Below, piece by piece: positions 18,752 through 27,759 of a stretch of 64,000 nt of DNA. The position numbers were made by a program, and so were the translations under genes. Positions within the stretch are counted from its first letter, which is position 1. Every line of letters starts with the position of its first letter. Source of the stretch: Martinezella tropici (GTDB lineage: Bacteria; Pseudomonadota; Alphaproteobacteria; Rhizobiales; Rhizobiaceae); assembly GCF_003287875.1 (NCBI RefSeq), contig NZ_QMKK01000025.1, forward strand, positions 255,501-319,500, in the 5' to 3' direction. Under the pieces are notes generated by a model that worked only from the letters and a program-made list of their open reading frames with translations, had not been told where the DNA came from and searched no databases.

Positions 18752-20266
18752 ATGACCAAGGGCATAATGGCAAATTCGGTGTTGAACGCGGCGGCGGGAT
18801 TGACCCTGCTCGCGACCGGTTTTGCCTGTTCGATCATCGCGGCCCGCCTGCTCGGCCCGGAAGCCAACGGTGTGATCGCCTTTTCCCTGTGGCTGACGAC
18901 AACCGGCGCGCTGATCGCCGAGCTTGGCGCCGGCGTCACGCTGCTGCGCATCCTGCCGCAGTTGAAGGGGAACGGCTATTCGGCCGAAGAACGGCGTGGC
19001 TTTGCCGCCTATCTCCTGCAGCCGACGATCCTCGCAACCGTGATCCTGCTTGCCGGCTATGCCACCTATTACTGGGATGCGGAGCGGCTGCATTGGGCGG
19101 GCGATGCATCTGAAGTCATTGCCATAACAGGCGTGTTCTTCGTACTTCAGTCTCTCGGCGCCTACAGCAAGAACTATCTGATCGGCGAGCAGCAGGTCGG
19201 CGCCTTCCTGCGCATCACCGTGGCAAGTTCGGTGCTGCAGCTTGCGACCGTCCTCGTGGGCGCCATTGTCTTCGGCGTCAGCGGCGCGCTTGCCGGCTAT
19301 GCGATCGGCCAGCTGCCTATGTTTATCGCGACACTCCGGATCGCGATTGCCCGCAAGAACAGCTGCGGCGTCGGCCTTTCCGCGCTCATCAGCTCATCGC
19401 TCATTCTTTCGATCGAACTCATCAACAGCTCGATCTTCCTCAACCGCATCGAGCTTTTGTTCCTGCAGCGCTACTGGGGCATCGAAGCGGTAGGCTTTTA
19501 TGCCGTCGGCCTGTCGCTCGCCAATCTGGCGCTGCAGCTGCCCGTGCAACTGAGCGGCAGCCTGCTGCCCTATTACTCCGAACAGATGCATGCGCGCGCA
19601 TCGGACAAGCTGCCCGTCGAGGTCTTCGCCGGCGTGGCGCGCAGCATCGCTTATATCACGCTGCCGATGAGCTTCGGCCTCGCGGCGATCGCGCCCGAGC
19701 TTGTCGTGACGATCTTTGGCCAGCCCTTCGCTCCGAGCGGCGGCATGGTTGCGTTGCTGTCGCTGACGGCGGCACCATACGTCTTTATGCAGATCTGCAC
19801 GCAATATCTCTATTCGCTCGATCGCGTGCGCGAGCGCACTGTCATCGGAGTCATTGCCAGCTTTGTCATGGTCATCGGCTGCCTGGCCGCAGTGCCCTTT
19901 TACGGCGGTGAAGGGGCAGCGCTGGTGCGCTTCCTGGCCTTTACGGCCATGTGCCTTCTGATGGTGCGCCGGATGGAATTCGAAGGCTCGACGCGCGGTA
20001 TGCTCATCAACCTTGCAAAAGTCACGGTTGCTGCCATTCTCTGCGCGATTGCAGCCTATGGTTTCGTTCAGGCGTTGACCGGCGTTGCGGGCCTCGCAAG
20101 CGCCATCATTGCCGGCGCCCTGGCCTACGGTGTCGCGCTCAGACTGCTGAAAGCCGTTCCAGCCGAGGATATCGAGGTCATGCAGAAGATCGCGGCGCGG
20201 CTGCCTGCCCGTGTCAATCCGATTGCCACGCAGGCTCTGGCTCTATTGGCGCCACGCCGAATGTGA
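18752..20266 (+). CDS. polysaccharide flippase (MATE/Wzx-like, MOP superfamily)
   Basis: 504 residues with 12-14 hydrophobic segments and the fold of O-antigen/EPS flippases. It would move a lipid-linked repeat unit or glycoconjugate across the inner membrane. The start is uncertain: ATG 18752 or ATG 18767 (with AAGG just before it). The next gene begins 10 bases after its stop, so the two are one transcript. No Wzy polymerase or initiating phosphosugar transferase lies in the window, so the cluster may modify a glycan made elsewhere. Confidence 0.9.
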   Translation: MTKGIMANSVLNAAAGLTLLATGFACSIIAARLLGPEANGVIAFSLWLTTTGALIAELGAGVTLLRILPQLKGNGYSAEERRGFAAYLLQPTILATVILLAGYATYYWDAERLHWAGDASEVIAITGVFFVLQSLGAYSKNYLIGEQQVGAFLRITVASSVLQLATVLVGAIVFGVSGALAGYAIGQLPMFIATLRIAIARKNSCGVGLSALISSSLILSIELINSSIFLNRIELLFLQRYWGIEAVGFYAVGLSLANLALQLPVQLSGSLLPYYSEQMHARASDKLPVEVFAGVARSIAYITLPMSFGLAAIAPELVVTIFGQPFAPSGGMVALLSLTAAPYVFMQICTQYLYSLDRVRERTVIGVIASFVMVIGCLAAVPFYGGEGAALVRFLAFTAMCLLMVRRMEFEGSTRGMLINLAKVTVAAILCAIAAYGFVQALTGVAGLASAIIAGALAYGVALRLLKAVPAEDIEVMQKIAARLPARVNPIATQALALLAPRRM

Positions 20267-20276
20267 GGAGACTATC

Positions 20277-22067
20277 ATGGCTGGTTGGGGAGCCGCCGAA
20301 AAACAGGACAAGGAAGGGCAGACAAGATCAGCAGCCATCCCGGTAACCTTCGCCGGCACGGTCGGCCTGTTTACTCCGGCCGTTGCATCTTCGCGCGACA
20401 CCGCCGTGCTGTTTCTCAGCCCCTGGGGTTTCGAGGAAATGTGCGTCCGCAAGTTCTGGCGCATTCTGGCGGAAGATCTCGCCGATATCGGGATATCAAG
20501 TCTTCGTTTCGACTATGCCGGCACGGGCGACGCGCTTGACATCGCCGACAAAGGCAATGGCCTGACACCGTGGCAGGAAACCGCGCTTGCCGCTGCCGCC
20601 AAACTGAGAGCGCTTTCCGGCTGCGAGCGCCTGATCCTCGTCAGCCAAGGGCTTGGCGGCACCATTGCCGCCACGCTCGCCGAACACCTGTCCAACATCG
20701 ACGGCATCGCCTTCCTTGCGCCCGTCATCTCCGGCCGGGCCTATCTGCGCGAACTGACCGTCTGGTCCAAGATGATCGATGAAAGCATGGGGCTCGCCGA
20801 AGCGCAGCGCCAGACCGAAGGCGTCACGGTCGCCAGCCTGCGCATGCCCGATAGCGCCGCCGACGCAGTCAGGAAACTGAACCTGATGACGCTCGACCGG
20901 ATCGCCGCGCCGAACTGCCTTGTGCTGGCGCGACCCGGCCGCCCGGGAGATGCAGACTTCGCGCGTCATCTCGAAACGCTCGGTCCTCATGTCGAACAGT
21001 CCGCCTATGAGGGCTATGACGATCTCGTATCGAACCCCACCATCGCCATCATGCCGACCGCGGCCGGCCGAAAAATCATCGCCTGGGTGCAATCGATCGC
21101 CGCCCGGCCTGGCACGGCTGCATCGGCGGGGCTCGTCTCCCCCGTTGCGGAACCCCTCGCCGGCGACGGTTTTCAGGAAACGCCGCTGCGTTTCGGCACG
21201 GGAAACCGTTTGTTCGGCATTCTCTGCGAACCCGAAGGTGCCCGCACCGGCGCAACCGCGCTGCTGCTGACGACCGCTTATGACAGACACGCCGGCTGGG
21301 GCCGGATGTCTGTCATCATGGCGCGGGCGCTCGCTCGCGATGGCATCGCGTCACTGCGCTTCGATACGGCCAATGTCGGCGACAGCCCGCCGCTTTCCGG
21401 CGCTCCCGAGCAGGTGCTCTATTCCCGCGAACAGCATCGGGATGTCGAAGAGGCATTGACCCTTCTGGAGCAGCGGAATCTGCTGCCGGCCTATATCGTG
21501 GGACGTTGCAGCGGCGGCTATCTTGCCTTCCAGGCGGCACTGCGCGATGCGCGCTGCAGCGGCCTCATCACGGTCAATCCCTACAGCTTTCATTGGGATG
21601 AGAGCCGATCGGTCGATGAGGCGCTACGCTTTGCTCCCCGTTCGCTGGAAACCTATGGGCGCAAACTCCTGCAGATGGAGACGCTGAAGCGGCTCTTCAG
21701 CGGCCAGATCGATGCGAAGAGCGCCATCCTCAACATGGCGACGGGCATCGGCCGGCGCGCAGCGCGAGCGGGCCGCCGGCTGCTTGGTGCGTTCCCCATC
21801 TTCGCTGCGGCTCAGGGACCCGTGTTGGGTGGCTTCCGCACACTCGCCAAGCGCGGTGTCGATATGTCGCTGATCTACAGCGCCCACGATATCGGCCTGG
21901 ATCATCTGCATGACCAGTTCGGGGAGAACGGCGCCGGCTTGAAGCACTTCCCGGACATACGCCTGACCATCATTCCGGAAGCGGACCATAACCTGACCCC
22001 GCCCTATGCGCGCAAGGTGTATCTCCGAGAGGTCAGGGAGATGGGTATGAGGCTCGCCAACCGATGA
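20277..22067 (+). CDS. tandem alpha/beta-hydrolase protein with atypical nucleophiles
   Basis: 596 residues containing two alpha/beta-hydrolase domains, about 22-275 and 300-590. In the second, the nucleophile elbow reads GRCSGG, putting Cys (C411) where Ser is usual; D538 (SAHD) and H571 (EADHNLTP) complete a possible Cys-Asp-His triad. In the first, the elbow is SQGLGG, so the nucleophile site is Gly (G125) and no catalytic His is evident; this half is probably inactive. GAGGAG precedes the ATG at 20277; a longer frame from 20211 overlaps the flippase. Related hydrolases occur in exopolysaccharide/exosortase clusters. Acyl or glycan ester hydrolysis is inference. Confidence 0.82.
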   Translation: MAGWGAAEKQDKEGQTRSAAIPVTFAGTVGLFTPAVASSRDTAVLFLSPWGFEEMCVRKFWRILAEDLADIGISSLRFDYAGTGDALDIADKGNGLTPWQETALAAAAKLRALSGCERLILVSQGLGGTIAATLAEHLSNIDGIAFLAPVISGRAYLRELTVWSKMIDESMGLAEAQRQTEGVTVASLRMPDSAADAVRKLNLMTLDRIAAPNCLVLARPGRPGDADFARHLETLGPHVEQSAYEGYDDLVSNPTIAIMPTAAGRKIIAWVQSIAARPGTAASAGLVSPVAEPLAGDGFQETPLRFGTGNRLFGILCEPEGARTGATALLLTTAYDRHAGWGRMSVIMARALARDGIASLRFDTANVGDSPPLSGAPEQVLYSREQHRDVEEALTLLEQRNLLPAYIVGRCSGGYLAFQAALRDARCSGLITVNPYSFHWDESRSVDEALRFAPRSLETYGRKLLQMETLKRLFSGQIDAKSAILNMATGIGRRAARAGRRLLGAFPIFAAAQGPVLGGFRTLAKRGVDMSLIYSAHDIGLDHLHDQFGENGAGLKHFPDIRLTIIPEADHNLTPPYARKVYLREVREMGMRLANR

Positions 22068-22130
22068 CGCACTGGCCGGAAAGCCGCCGGAAATGTTCGC
22101 CCCATCCGATACTTGCTGTATAGTTGCTTC

Positions 22131-22799
22131 ATGAGGCTCCTGATCGTCGAAGACAATCGCGAACTGGCGTCCTGGCTCGGCAAGGCGCTGCGTCAGGCGC
22201 AATATGCCGTCGACATCGCCTATGATGGCGAGGATGCCGAGCATATGCTGAAGGTTGCCGGCTATGCCGTCGTCATTCTGGATCTGTCGCTGCCGAAGAT
22301 GGATGGTTTGACGCTGCTGAAACGCCTGCGCCAGAGCGGCAATAAGGTGCCGGTCATCATTCTGACGGCCAATGCCAGCCTCGACGGGCGGGTCGCCGGG
22401 CTCGACAGCGGCGCTGACGATTATCTCGCCAAGCCTTTCGAGATCGCCGAACTCGAGGCGCGCATTCGGGCCGCCGTCCGCCGCGGCCATGACCGTGCCG
22501 CTCCCGAAATCGCCGTTGGCGATCTGCTGTTCGATGGCGGAACGCGGCAGTTCTATCTGGCCGGCGAATCCCTGGCGCTGACGCCGCGCGAACATGCCGT
22601 GCTCGAACATCTCATCATGAAGGCGGGCACGACCGTCACCAAGACGACGCTGTCGGAGAGCGTCTTCGGTTTCGACGATCTCGCCGATACCAGCGCCATC
22701 GAAATCTATGTGCATCGCGTGCGCAAGAAGCTCGAAGGCAGCACGGTACAGATCGCGACACTGCGCGGCCTGGGTTATCTCCTTCGCCATGCGCAGTGA
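22131..22799 (+). CDS. OmpR-family response regulator (TctD-like)
   Basis: 222 residues: receiver domain with the phospho-acceptor Asp in VILDLSLPKMDG (about residue 51), conserved Lys in LAKPFE, and a winged-helix output domain ending LRGLGYLLR. The start at MRLLIVEDN follows the family pattern. Its 3' end overlaps the kinase gene by 11 bases, so they are coupled. It begins 63 bases after the tandem hydrolase gene, leaving open co-transcription with the polysaccharide cluster. Confidence 0.93.
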   Translation: MRLLIVEDNRELASWLGKALRQAQYAVDIAYDGEDAEHMLKVAGYAVVILDLSLPKMDGLTLLKRLRQSGNKVPVIILTANASLDGRVAGLDSGADDYLAKPFEIAELEARIRAAVRRGHDRAAPEIAVGDLLFDGGTRQFYLAGESLALTPREHAVLEHLIMKAGTTVTKTTLSESVFGFDDLADTSAIEIYVHRVRKKLEGSTVQIATLRGLGYLLRHAQ

Positions 22800-24201
22800 A
22801 GCCTCCCCACCGACAGGGCTCCCGGGCCGCCTTGTCGGCGCGCTGACAACAAGCCTCCGGGCGCAATTGTTCGCCTGGGTGGTGCTGACGCTGATCGGCG
22901 CGATCTGCATCAACCTTTATCTCAGTTTCCGCTCAGCGGATGCGACGGCCGATCTCGTCACCGATCGCACGCTGCTTGCCTCGGCCCGTGTGATCGCCGA
23001 GGCCGTGCATGTCGATGCCAGCGGCACGGTGCAGATCGACATTCCGCCCGCTGCCTTGGAAATGTTCGACACGGGCTATGGCGACCGCGTCTTCTATCAG
23101 GTCGTTACCGCATGGGGAAATCTCGTCGCCGGTTTCCCGGACCTGCCGCGGCCGAAGCGGGATCTGATCGGCGAAGACAGGACGTTTCGCTCGGACGGCG
23201 TCCGCGTGCTCATGTTGAGCCATCCCGTCGTCGGCCTCGATCAGGACAGCACGATCTCCGTGGCGGTCGCCGTCACACACAACAGCCAATACGCCATGCG
23301 TCGCAGGCTGTGGCTCTCGGATTTCACCAAGCAGCTCGCCCTCGTCCTTCTTGCCGGCGTCGTGACCATTATCGGCCTGCAGCGGGGCCTGGCGCCCGTA
23401 CTCCGGCTGCGTGACGCGGTGCGCGCACGCGGCCGTCAGCGCCTGGATCCGCTGGATCCCCATATGGTGCAGAACGAGCTTCGCCCGCTCGTCCATGCGC
23501 TGAACGATCACATGGAGCGGGTGCAGAACCAGATGGCGGCGCAACGCCGCTTCGTCTCGAACGCCGCCCATCAGCTGCGCACGCCGCTGGCGCTGATTTC
23601 GACGCAGGCGAGCGTGGCCGCGCGTGAAGCCGATACCGCCAGGCGCGACGAGGCGCTGACGGCATTGCGTTCCAGCACGCGGCAGGTGACGCGCCTTGCA
23701 AGCCAGCTTCTGACGCTTTCGCGCGCCGAGCCCGGCAGCCGCCGGCCGCGCAACGACACCATCGATCTCGCGGAAACCGCCCGGCGCGTGCTGGAAACGC
23801 TCGCCGAAGAAGCCTTGCGTCGCGACATCGATCTCGGTCTGGAAGCGGACGAAAAGCCGGTACATATCGAAGGCGACGGCACCATGCTGCGCGAGATGCT
23901 GGTTAATCTCGTCGACAATGCGCTGCGCTACACGCAGGCGGGCGGCCGCGTGACGGTCGGCGTCGGCCGCGAAGGCGATACGGCCCTGCTATGGGTCGAG
24001 GACAACGGCCCGGGCATCCCGGAGGCCGAACGCTCGCAAGTCTTCGAACGCTTCTATCGCATCATGGGCACGGAGCCGGAGGGCAGCGGCCTCGGCCTCG
24101 CCATCGTCCGCGAAGTGGTCGATGGCGCCGGCGGCTCGGTCACGCTTGGCGAAGCGACGGGCGGCGGCCTGTTGGTCCGCGTGCGGCTGCCGGCCGTTTG
24201 A
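22789..24201 (+). CDS. sensor histidine kinase (TctE-like, 2CSK_N sensor)
   Basis: 470 residues. A membrane segment at about 25-47 is followed by a periplasmic domain of the two-component-sensor N-terminal type seen in TctE (GYGDRVFYQVV, SVAVAVTHNSQYAMRR), then a second segment at about 178-200. Catalytic core: HQLRTPLALI with the phospho-His, NLVDNALRYT, EDNGPGIPEAE and GSGLGLAIV. TctE-like kinases often sense carboxylates. The start was placed at 22789, giving an 11-base overlap with the regulator gene. Confidence 0.92.
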   Translation: MRSEASPPTGLPGRLVGALTTSLRAQLFAWVVLTLIGAICINLYLSFRSADATADLVTDRTLLASARVIAEAVHVDASGTVQIDIPPAALEMFDTGYGDRVFYQVVTAWGNLVAGFPDLPRPKRDLIGEDRTFRSDGVRVLMLSHPVVGLDQDSTISVAVAVTHNSQYAMRRRLWLSDFTKQLALVLLAGVVTIIGLQRGLAPVLRLRDAVRARGRQRLDPLDPHMVQNELRPLVHALNDHMERVQNQMAAQRRFVSNAAHQLRTPLALISTQASVAAREADTARRDEALTALRSSTRQVTRLASQLLTLSRAEPGSRRPRNDTIDLAETARRVLETLAEEALRRDIDLGLEADEKPVHIEGDGTMLREMLVNLVDNALRYTQAGGRVTVGVGREGDTALLWVEDNGPGIPEAERSQVFERFYRIMGTEPEGSGLGLAIVREVVDGAGGSVTLGEATGGGLLVRVRLPAV

Positions 24202-24549
24202 GAGTGTGGACGGCGCTGATGGAGGGATAGTCCCCTCTCCCGCCCGCGCAGTAGGACAATCGCATATGGGGTGGATCAGCACGGGAAATTCCTTCTCCCC
24301 AGCGGGGAGAAGGTGGCCCGAAGGGTCGGATGAGGGGGCTGGCTGAGTTGAATTCATTGATTTTCGTAGTCGTGGTGGACACCCCCTCATCCGCCTGACG
24401 GCACCTTCTCCCTGAGGGGAGAAGGAGGGCGGCGACGACTTCAGTTCATATGCGATACCCCTGACCTGCGGTGAAAAAGCCTTCGACACGAAAAAAGGCC
24501 GGGCGAAACGCCCGGCCCCTGGCCTTGGGAGGTGCCAGTAATTGGCTGC
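24202..24549. repeat. intergenic region with an inverted pair of GGATGAGGGG hairpin repeats
   Basis: No gene seen in this 348-base convergent gap. It holds two copies, in opposite orientation, of a short element: CCTTCTCCCC-AGC-GGGGAGAAGG (24291-24313) followed by GGATGAGGGG (about 24328-24337), and ACCCCCTCATCCG (from about 24381) with CCTTCTCCC-TGA-GGGGAGAAGG (24404-24425). The whole could fold into one large hairpin. A related element lies at 47249-47288. Confidence 0.75.
24491..24517 (-). terminator. rho-independent terminator of the ABC importer operon
   Basis: On the minus strand, a perfect 9-base stem (GGCCGGGCG / CGCCCGGCC, 24497-24505 and 24509-24517) with a 3-base loop is followed by six T (24491-24496). 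It lies about 30 bases past the permease stop. Confidence 0.9.
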
Positions 24550-25431
24550 TTAATGCGTGTCGAGGCTCTGCTGCGGACGCCAGCGGGTGATGCGGTTCTC
24601 GATGAGCGTCATCACATATTCGGCGCCGAGCGTGACAATCATCACCAGGATGATCGCGGCATAGAGGCCGGCGGCATCATAGGTGCCCTTGGCGATCGAG
24701 ATCAGGTAGCCGATACCGGCCAGCGACCCGACGAACTCGCCGACGATGGCGCCGATGATGGCGAAGGAGAAGGAAATGTGCAGGCTTGCAAAAATCCAGC
24801 TCATCGCCGAGGGCAGGATGACGTTGCGGGTGACCCGCCAGTTCGAAGCGCCAAGAATGCGGGCATTGGCAATCATGTTGCGGTCGGCTTCGCGAACGCC
24901 CTGGAAGGCATTGGCGAACACGACGAAGAATACCATGATGAAGGCGAGCGCCACCTTCGACGCCAGGCCGAGACCCATGATCATGACGAAGATCGGCGCG
25001 AGAACGACGCGCGGGATCGAATTGATGGCCTTGATGTAGATCGAGAGGATGTCGGAAGCGAGCTTGTTGCGGCCAAGGGCGACACCGACAAGGACACCGG
25101 TCACCGAGCCGATGATAAAGCCGATCAGGGCTTCTTCCATGGTGACGCCGAGATGATACCAGAGCGAGCCGCTCTCGGTGCCATCGACGATCCACTCCCA
25201 GAGGCGCAGTGCGATGCCGTAAGGGCTCGAATAGAAGAACGGATCGATCCAGTGCAGGTCGGAGGCGAGCTGCCAGAGGCCGAGGATGGCAAGCAGAATG
25301 CCGACCTGCCATGCCTTGACGACATACTTGCGACGAGCGAGCGCCTTCAACGCTGCGGCTTCGATTTCCGCGTCCGAGGTGCCGGCGCGGAAGATCGGGG
25401 CATTGCCTGCTTCGAGAGCTGTGTTTGCCAT
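24550..25431 (-). CDS. ABC transporter permease, NitT/TauT (SsuC-like) family
   Basis: 293 residues with about six membrane segments. The EAA loop region (FANAFQGVREADRNMIANARILGAS, in shortened form GVREADRN...ARILGAS) contacts the ATPase. It is the last gene of a three-gene importer and is followed by a strong terminator. The ATG at 25431 has GGAGGATT upstream; a longer start at 25464 would overlap the ATPase gene. The family imports sulfonates, nitrate, taurine, pyrimidine precursors and related small molecules; the substrate is not readable. Confidence 0.93.
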   Translation of the reverse strand: MANTALEAGNAPIFRAGTSDAEIEAAALKALARRKYVVKAWQVGILLAILGLWQLASDLHWIDPFFYSSPYGIALRLWEWIVDGTESGSLWYHLGVTMEEALIGFIIGSVTGVLVGVALGRNKLASDILSIYIKAINSIPRVVLAPIFVMIMGLGLASKVALAFIMVFFVVFANAFQGVREADRNMIANARILGASNWRVTRNVILPSAMSWIFASLHISFSFAIIGAIVGEFVGSLAGIGYLISIAKGTYDAAGLYAAIILVMIVTLGAEYVMTLIENRITRWRPQQSLDTH

Positions 25432-25444
25432 GATCAATCCTCCC

Positions 25445-26263
25445 TTATGCCGCTTCCGCGGCACGGCGATAGCTGGTTTCGACCTCTTCGCGCAGGTCGT
25501 CCCAGATCGTCTTGCAATAATCGATGAAGTTCTGCTCGTAACGGATTTCCGAGACGATGCGCGGGCGCGGCAGGTCGATCGTATAGACCGATTTGACCGT
25601 CGCGGGGCCGGCCGTCAGGACATAGACCTTGTCGGCCAGCGCGACGGCTTCCTCGAGATCATGTGTCACGAAGACAACGGACGCCTGGCGCTCGGCCCAG
25701 AGCTTCAGCAGTTCTTCGTGCATCACCGTGCGGGTCTGTACGTCGAGCGCCGAGAAAGGCTCGTCCATCAGCAGGATTTCCGGCTCGTTGATAAAGGTCT
25801 GCGCCAGCGAGACGCGCTTGCGCATGCCGCCCGACAGCTGATGCGGATAGTGATGCAGGAACTTCGAAAGGCCGACGCGGGCAAGCCAGTCCTTGGCCAT
25901 CTTCTCAGCCTCGGCCTTCGACTTGCCGCGAAACAGCGGGCCGGCCATGACGTTTTCAATGACATTCTGCCAGGGGAATAGCGCATCCGTCTGGAAGGCG
26001 AAGCCGACGCGCCGGTCGATGCCGTCGACCGGGCCGCCCATCAGGCGGACCTCGCCGGCGCTCGGCTTGGCAAGGCCGGTGACGAGATTGAGCGTCGTCG
26101 ACTTGCCGCAGCCCGTCGGCCCGACAACGGCGACGAATTCGCCGCGCTCGACGGTCATGTTGAAATCGCGCAGTGCGGTCAGCGACTTTCCGGTCGGCGA
26201 TACGAAACGGCGGCTGACATTGATGAGTTCGATCGCCGGGGTACGGCGTTCATCCTGTTGCAT
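25445..26263 (-). CDS. ABC transporter ATP-binding protein, NitT/TauT family
   Basis: 272 residues with Walker A GPTGCGKST (48-56), Q-loop near Q91, signature LSGGM (143-147) and Walker B ILLMDEP (163-169), then the H-loop in FVTHDLEEA. Energises the permease encoded 13 bases downstream. I placed the start at 26263 (MQQDERR), which matches the family's N-terminus; an in-frame start at 26320 adds 19 residues. Second gene of the importer operon. Confidence 0.94.
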   Translation of the reverse strand: MQQDERRTPAIELINVSRRFVSPTGKSLTALRDFNMTVERGEFVAVVGPTGCGKSTTLNLVTGLAKPSAGEVRLMGGPVDGIDRRVGFAFQTDALFPWQNVIENVMAGPLFRGKSKAEAEKMAKDWLARVGLSKFLHHYPHQLSGGMRKRVSLAQTFINEPEILLMDEPFSALDVQTRTVMHEELLKLWAERQASVVFVTHDLEEAVALADKVYVLTAGPATVKSVYTIDLPRPRIVSEIRYEQNFIDYCKTIWDDLREEVETSYRRAAEAA

Positions 26264-26384
26264 GGTGCTGATCCTGACGCGTGCCTTCAGGGCGTGCACG
26301 CAAAGCCCAGTGAACTGCAAAGTCTCTTGAACCGCCGCTTCCGGAACCTGTCGGAAAACTGGCCGGAAGCGGCGTCATGACTGC

Positions 26385-27401
26385 TTACTTGACGTTCTTC
26401 ACGAATTCCGTCGTGTAGGTCTTCGACAGATCGATCGTCTTGCCCTTCACATTCTTGGAGAACTGCGAGAGCACGGCGAGAACCGTCTTCGGACCATCTT
26501 CCGGCATCACGCCGTCGGCCGTGAACATTTCCTTGCCGGCGTCGAGAGCCTTGATGTAGCCCTCCTTGTCGCCGACGTAGAAGTCCTTCGGCATCTTGTC
26601 CGCGATCTCGGCGCCGGAGTGGGTATTGATGAAGCGCAGCGTCTTGACGAAGGCGTTCGCAAGCTTCTGCACTTCTTCCTTATGGGCGTCGACCCATGCG
26701 GCATCCATATAGAGAGAAGCGGCCGGATAGGTACCGCCGAGCGCTTCCTCGGTGCCCTTCAGCGTGCGCAGATCGACGAGAATCTTGGCTTCGCCGGTCT
26801 TTAGCAGGCGCGAGATCGTCGGCTCGGTGGTCATGCCCACCTGGATGGCATCCTGCTGCATGGCGGCGATGAAGGTCTGGCCGGCGCCGACCGGAACCGG
26901 CGTGATGTCGGCCGGGGAGAGGCCCGCCTTCGACGCCATGTAGAGCGTCAGGAAGTTCGTCGACGAGCCGAGGCCGGTGACGCCGGCGCGCTTGCCCTTC
27001 AGGTCAGCGAAGGACTTGATATCCGGATATTTGGCCGAAACGAGCTCGACTTCGCCCGGTGCCTGGCTGAACTGCACGACGGACTTGATGAACTTGCCCT
27101 TGGCCTGCAGGTCGACGCAGTGGTCGTAGAAGCCGACGACACCCTGAACGGCGCCGGCCAGCAGCTGGTTTTCGGCGTCGACGCCGGCGGATTCGTTGAG
27201 AAGCTCGACCTCGAGGCCTTCATCCTTGAAGTAGCCGAGGGATTCGGCGAGCTTGGCCGGCAGGTAGATCTGCTTTTCGTAGCCGCCCACCATGATGGAA
27301 ATCTTGTCGGCAGCATTGGCGGCCGTGGCTGCAAGCGAAGCAGCTGTCATGACGAGGGAAAGGGCTACGGTATGAAAAAAGGTGCGCGATGGACGCATCA
27401 A
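26385..27401 (-). CDS. NitT/TauT-family ABC substrate-binding protein (NMT1-like)
   Basis: 338 residues. A Sec signal peptide spans about 1-31 with a likely cut after ANA. The mature part is an NMT1/SsuA-type fold (GYEKQIYLPAKLAESLGYF at its start, GVTGLGSSTNFL in the ligand cleft). Periplasmic capture component for the downstream ATPase and permease. GGAGG lies just before the ATG. First gene of the operon; repeats about 90 bases upstream may be regulatory. Confidence 0.93.
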   Translation of the reverse strand: MMRPSRTFFHTVALSLVMTAASLAATAANAADKISIMVGGYEKQIYLPAKLAESLGYFKDEGLEVELLNESAGVDAENQLLAGAVQGVVGFYDHCVDLQAKGKFIKSVVQFSQAPGEVELVSAKYPDIKSFADLKGKRAGVTGLGSSTNFLTLYMASKAGLSPADITPVPVGAGQTFIAAMQQDAIQVGMTTEPTISRLLKTGEAKILVDLRTLKGTEEALGGTYPAASLYMDAAWVDAHKEEVQKLANAFVKTLRFINTHSGAEIADKMPKDFYVGDKEGYIKALDAGKEMFTADGVMPEDGPKTVLAVLSQFSKNVKGKTIDLSKTYTTEFVKNVK

Positions 27402-27759
27402 TGTCTCCTCCTGTTTTATTCTTGCGCCATACGACGCGCGGGAAAGGCGCTTCCTCCACGAAGCTCAGCAAACCTAGCCTGGGCAACCTTTCAGTCAGCT
27501 TTCAGTCCGGAATCTTCCAATACAAAGCTCGACTTTTGTTTCAGCGCCGCCGGCAAGGCAAATCGGGTGGGCGATGCCCGCTTACGCAACCAGGATGGAT
27601 GTGAAGGGAAAACAGGCCTTCCTGGAATGTCGCCGGCAACTGGCGTACCTTTCAGAAAGGCACCGTTTTCAGCCTGCATCCGTCGAAAGCACTCGCGCGA
27701 CCTTGGCGATTCCCTTCAGGCAACTACTTATGATTGATCGTCGCAAGGAGGTGCGATCC
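27402..27759. promoter_or_regulatory. divergent intergenic region with helically phased repeats and a palindrome
   Basis: No gene seen in this 358-base gap. CTTTCAGTC occurs twice with 11-base periodicity (27488-27496 and 27499-27507), a spacing typical of tandem OmpR/PhoB-type sites. CCTTTC-A-GAAAGG (27648-27660) is a perfect odd palindrome, extended to GT..AC ends. Both could control the importer operon or the small secreted protein; no factor can be assigned. Confidence 0.4.

Noticed and set aside
21624..22913. 429-codon minus-strand frame across the hydrolase, response regulator and kinase
   Set aside because: Crosses three genes with clear motifs on the plus strand.
24291..24425. Possible two-repeat CRISPR-like unit
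   Set aside because: The copies are inverted hairpins between convergent genes, not direct repeats with uniform spacers.
27488..27507. PHO box for phosphate control
   Set aside because: The 11-base period fits, but CTTTCAG matches the CTGTCAT half-site at only five of seven positions and points away from the importer, so I report it only as an unassigned tandem site.
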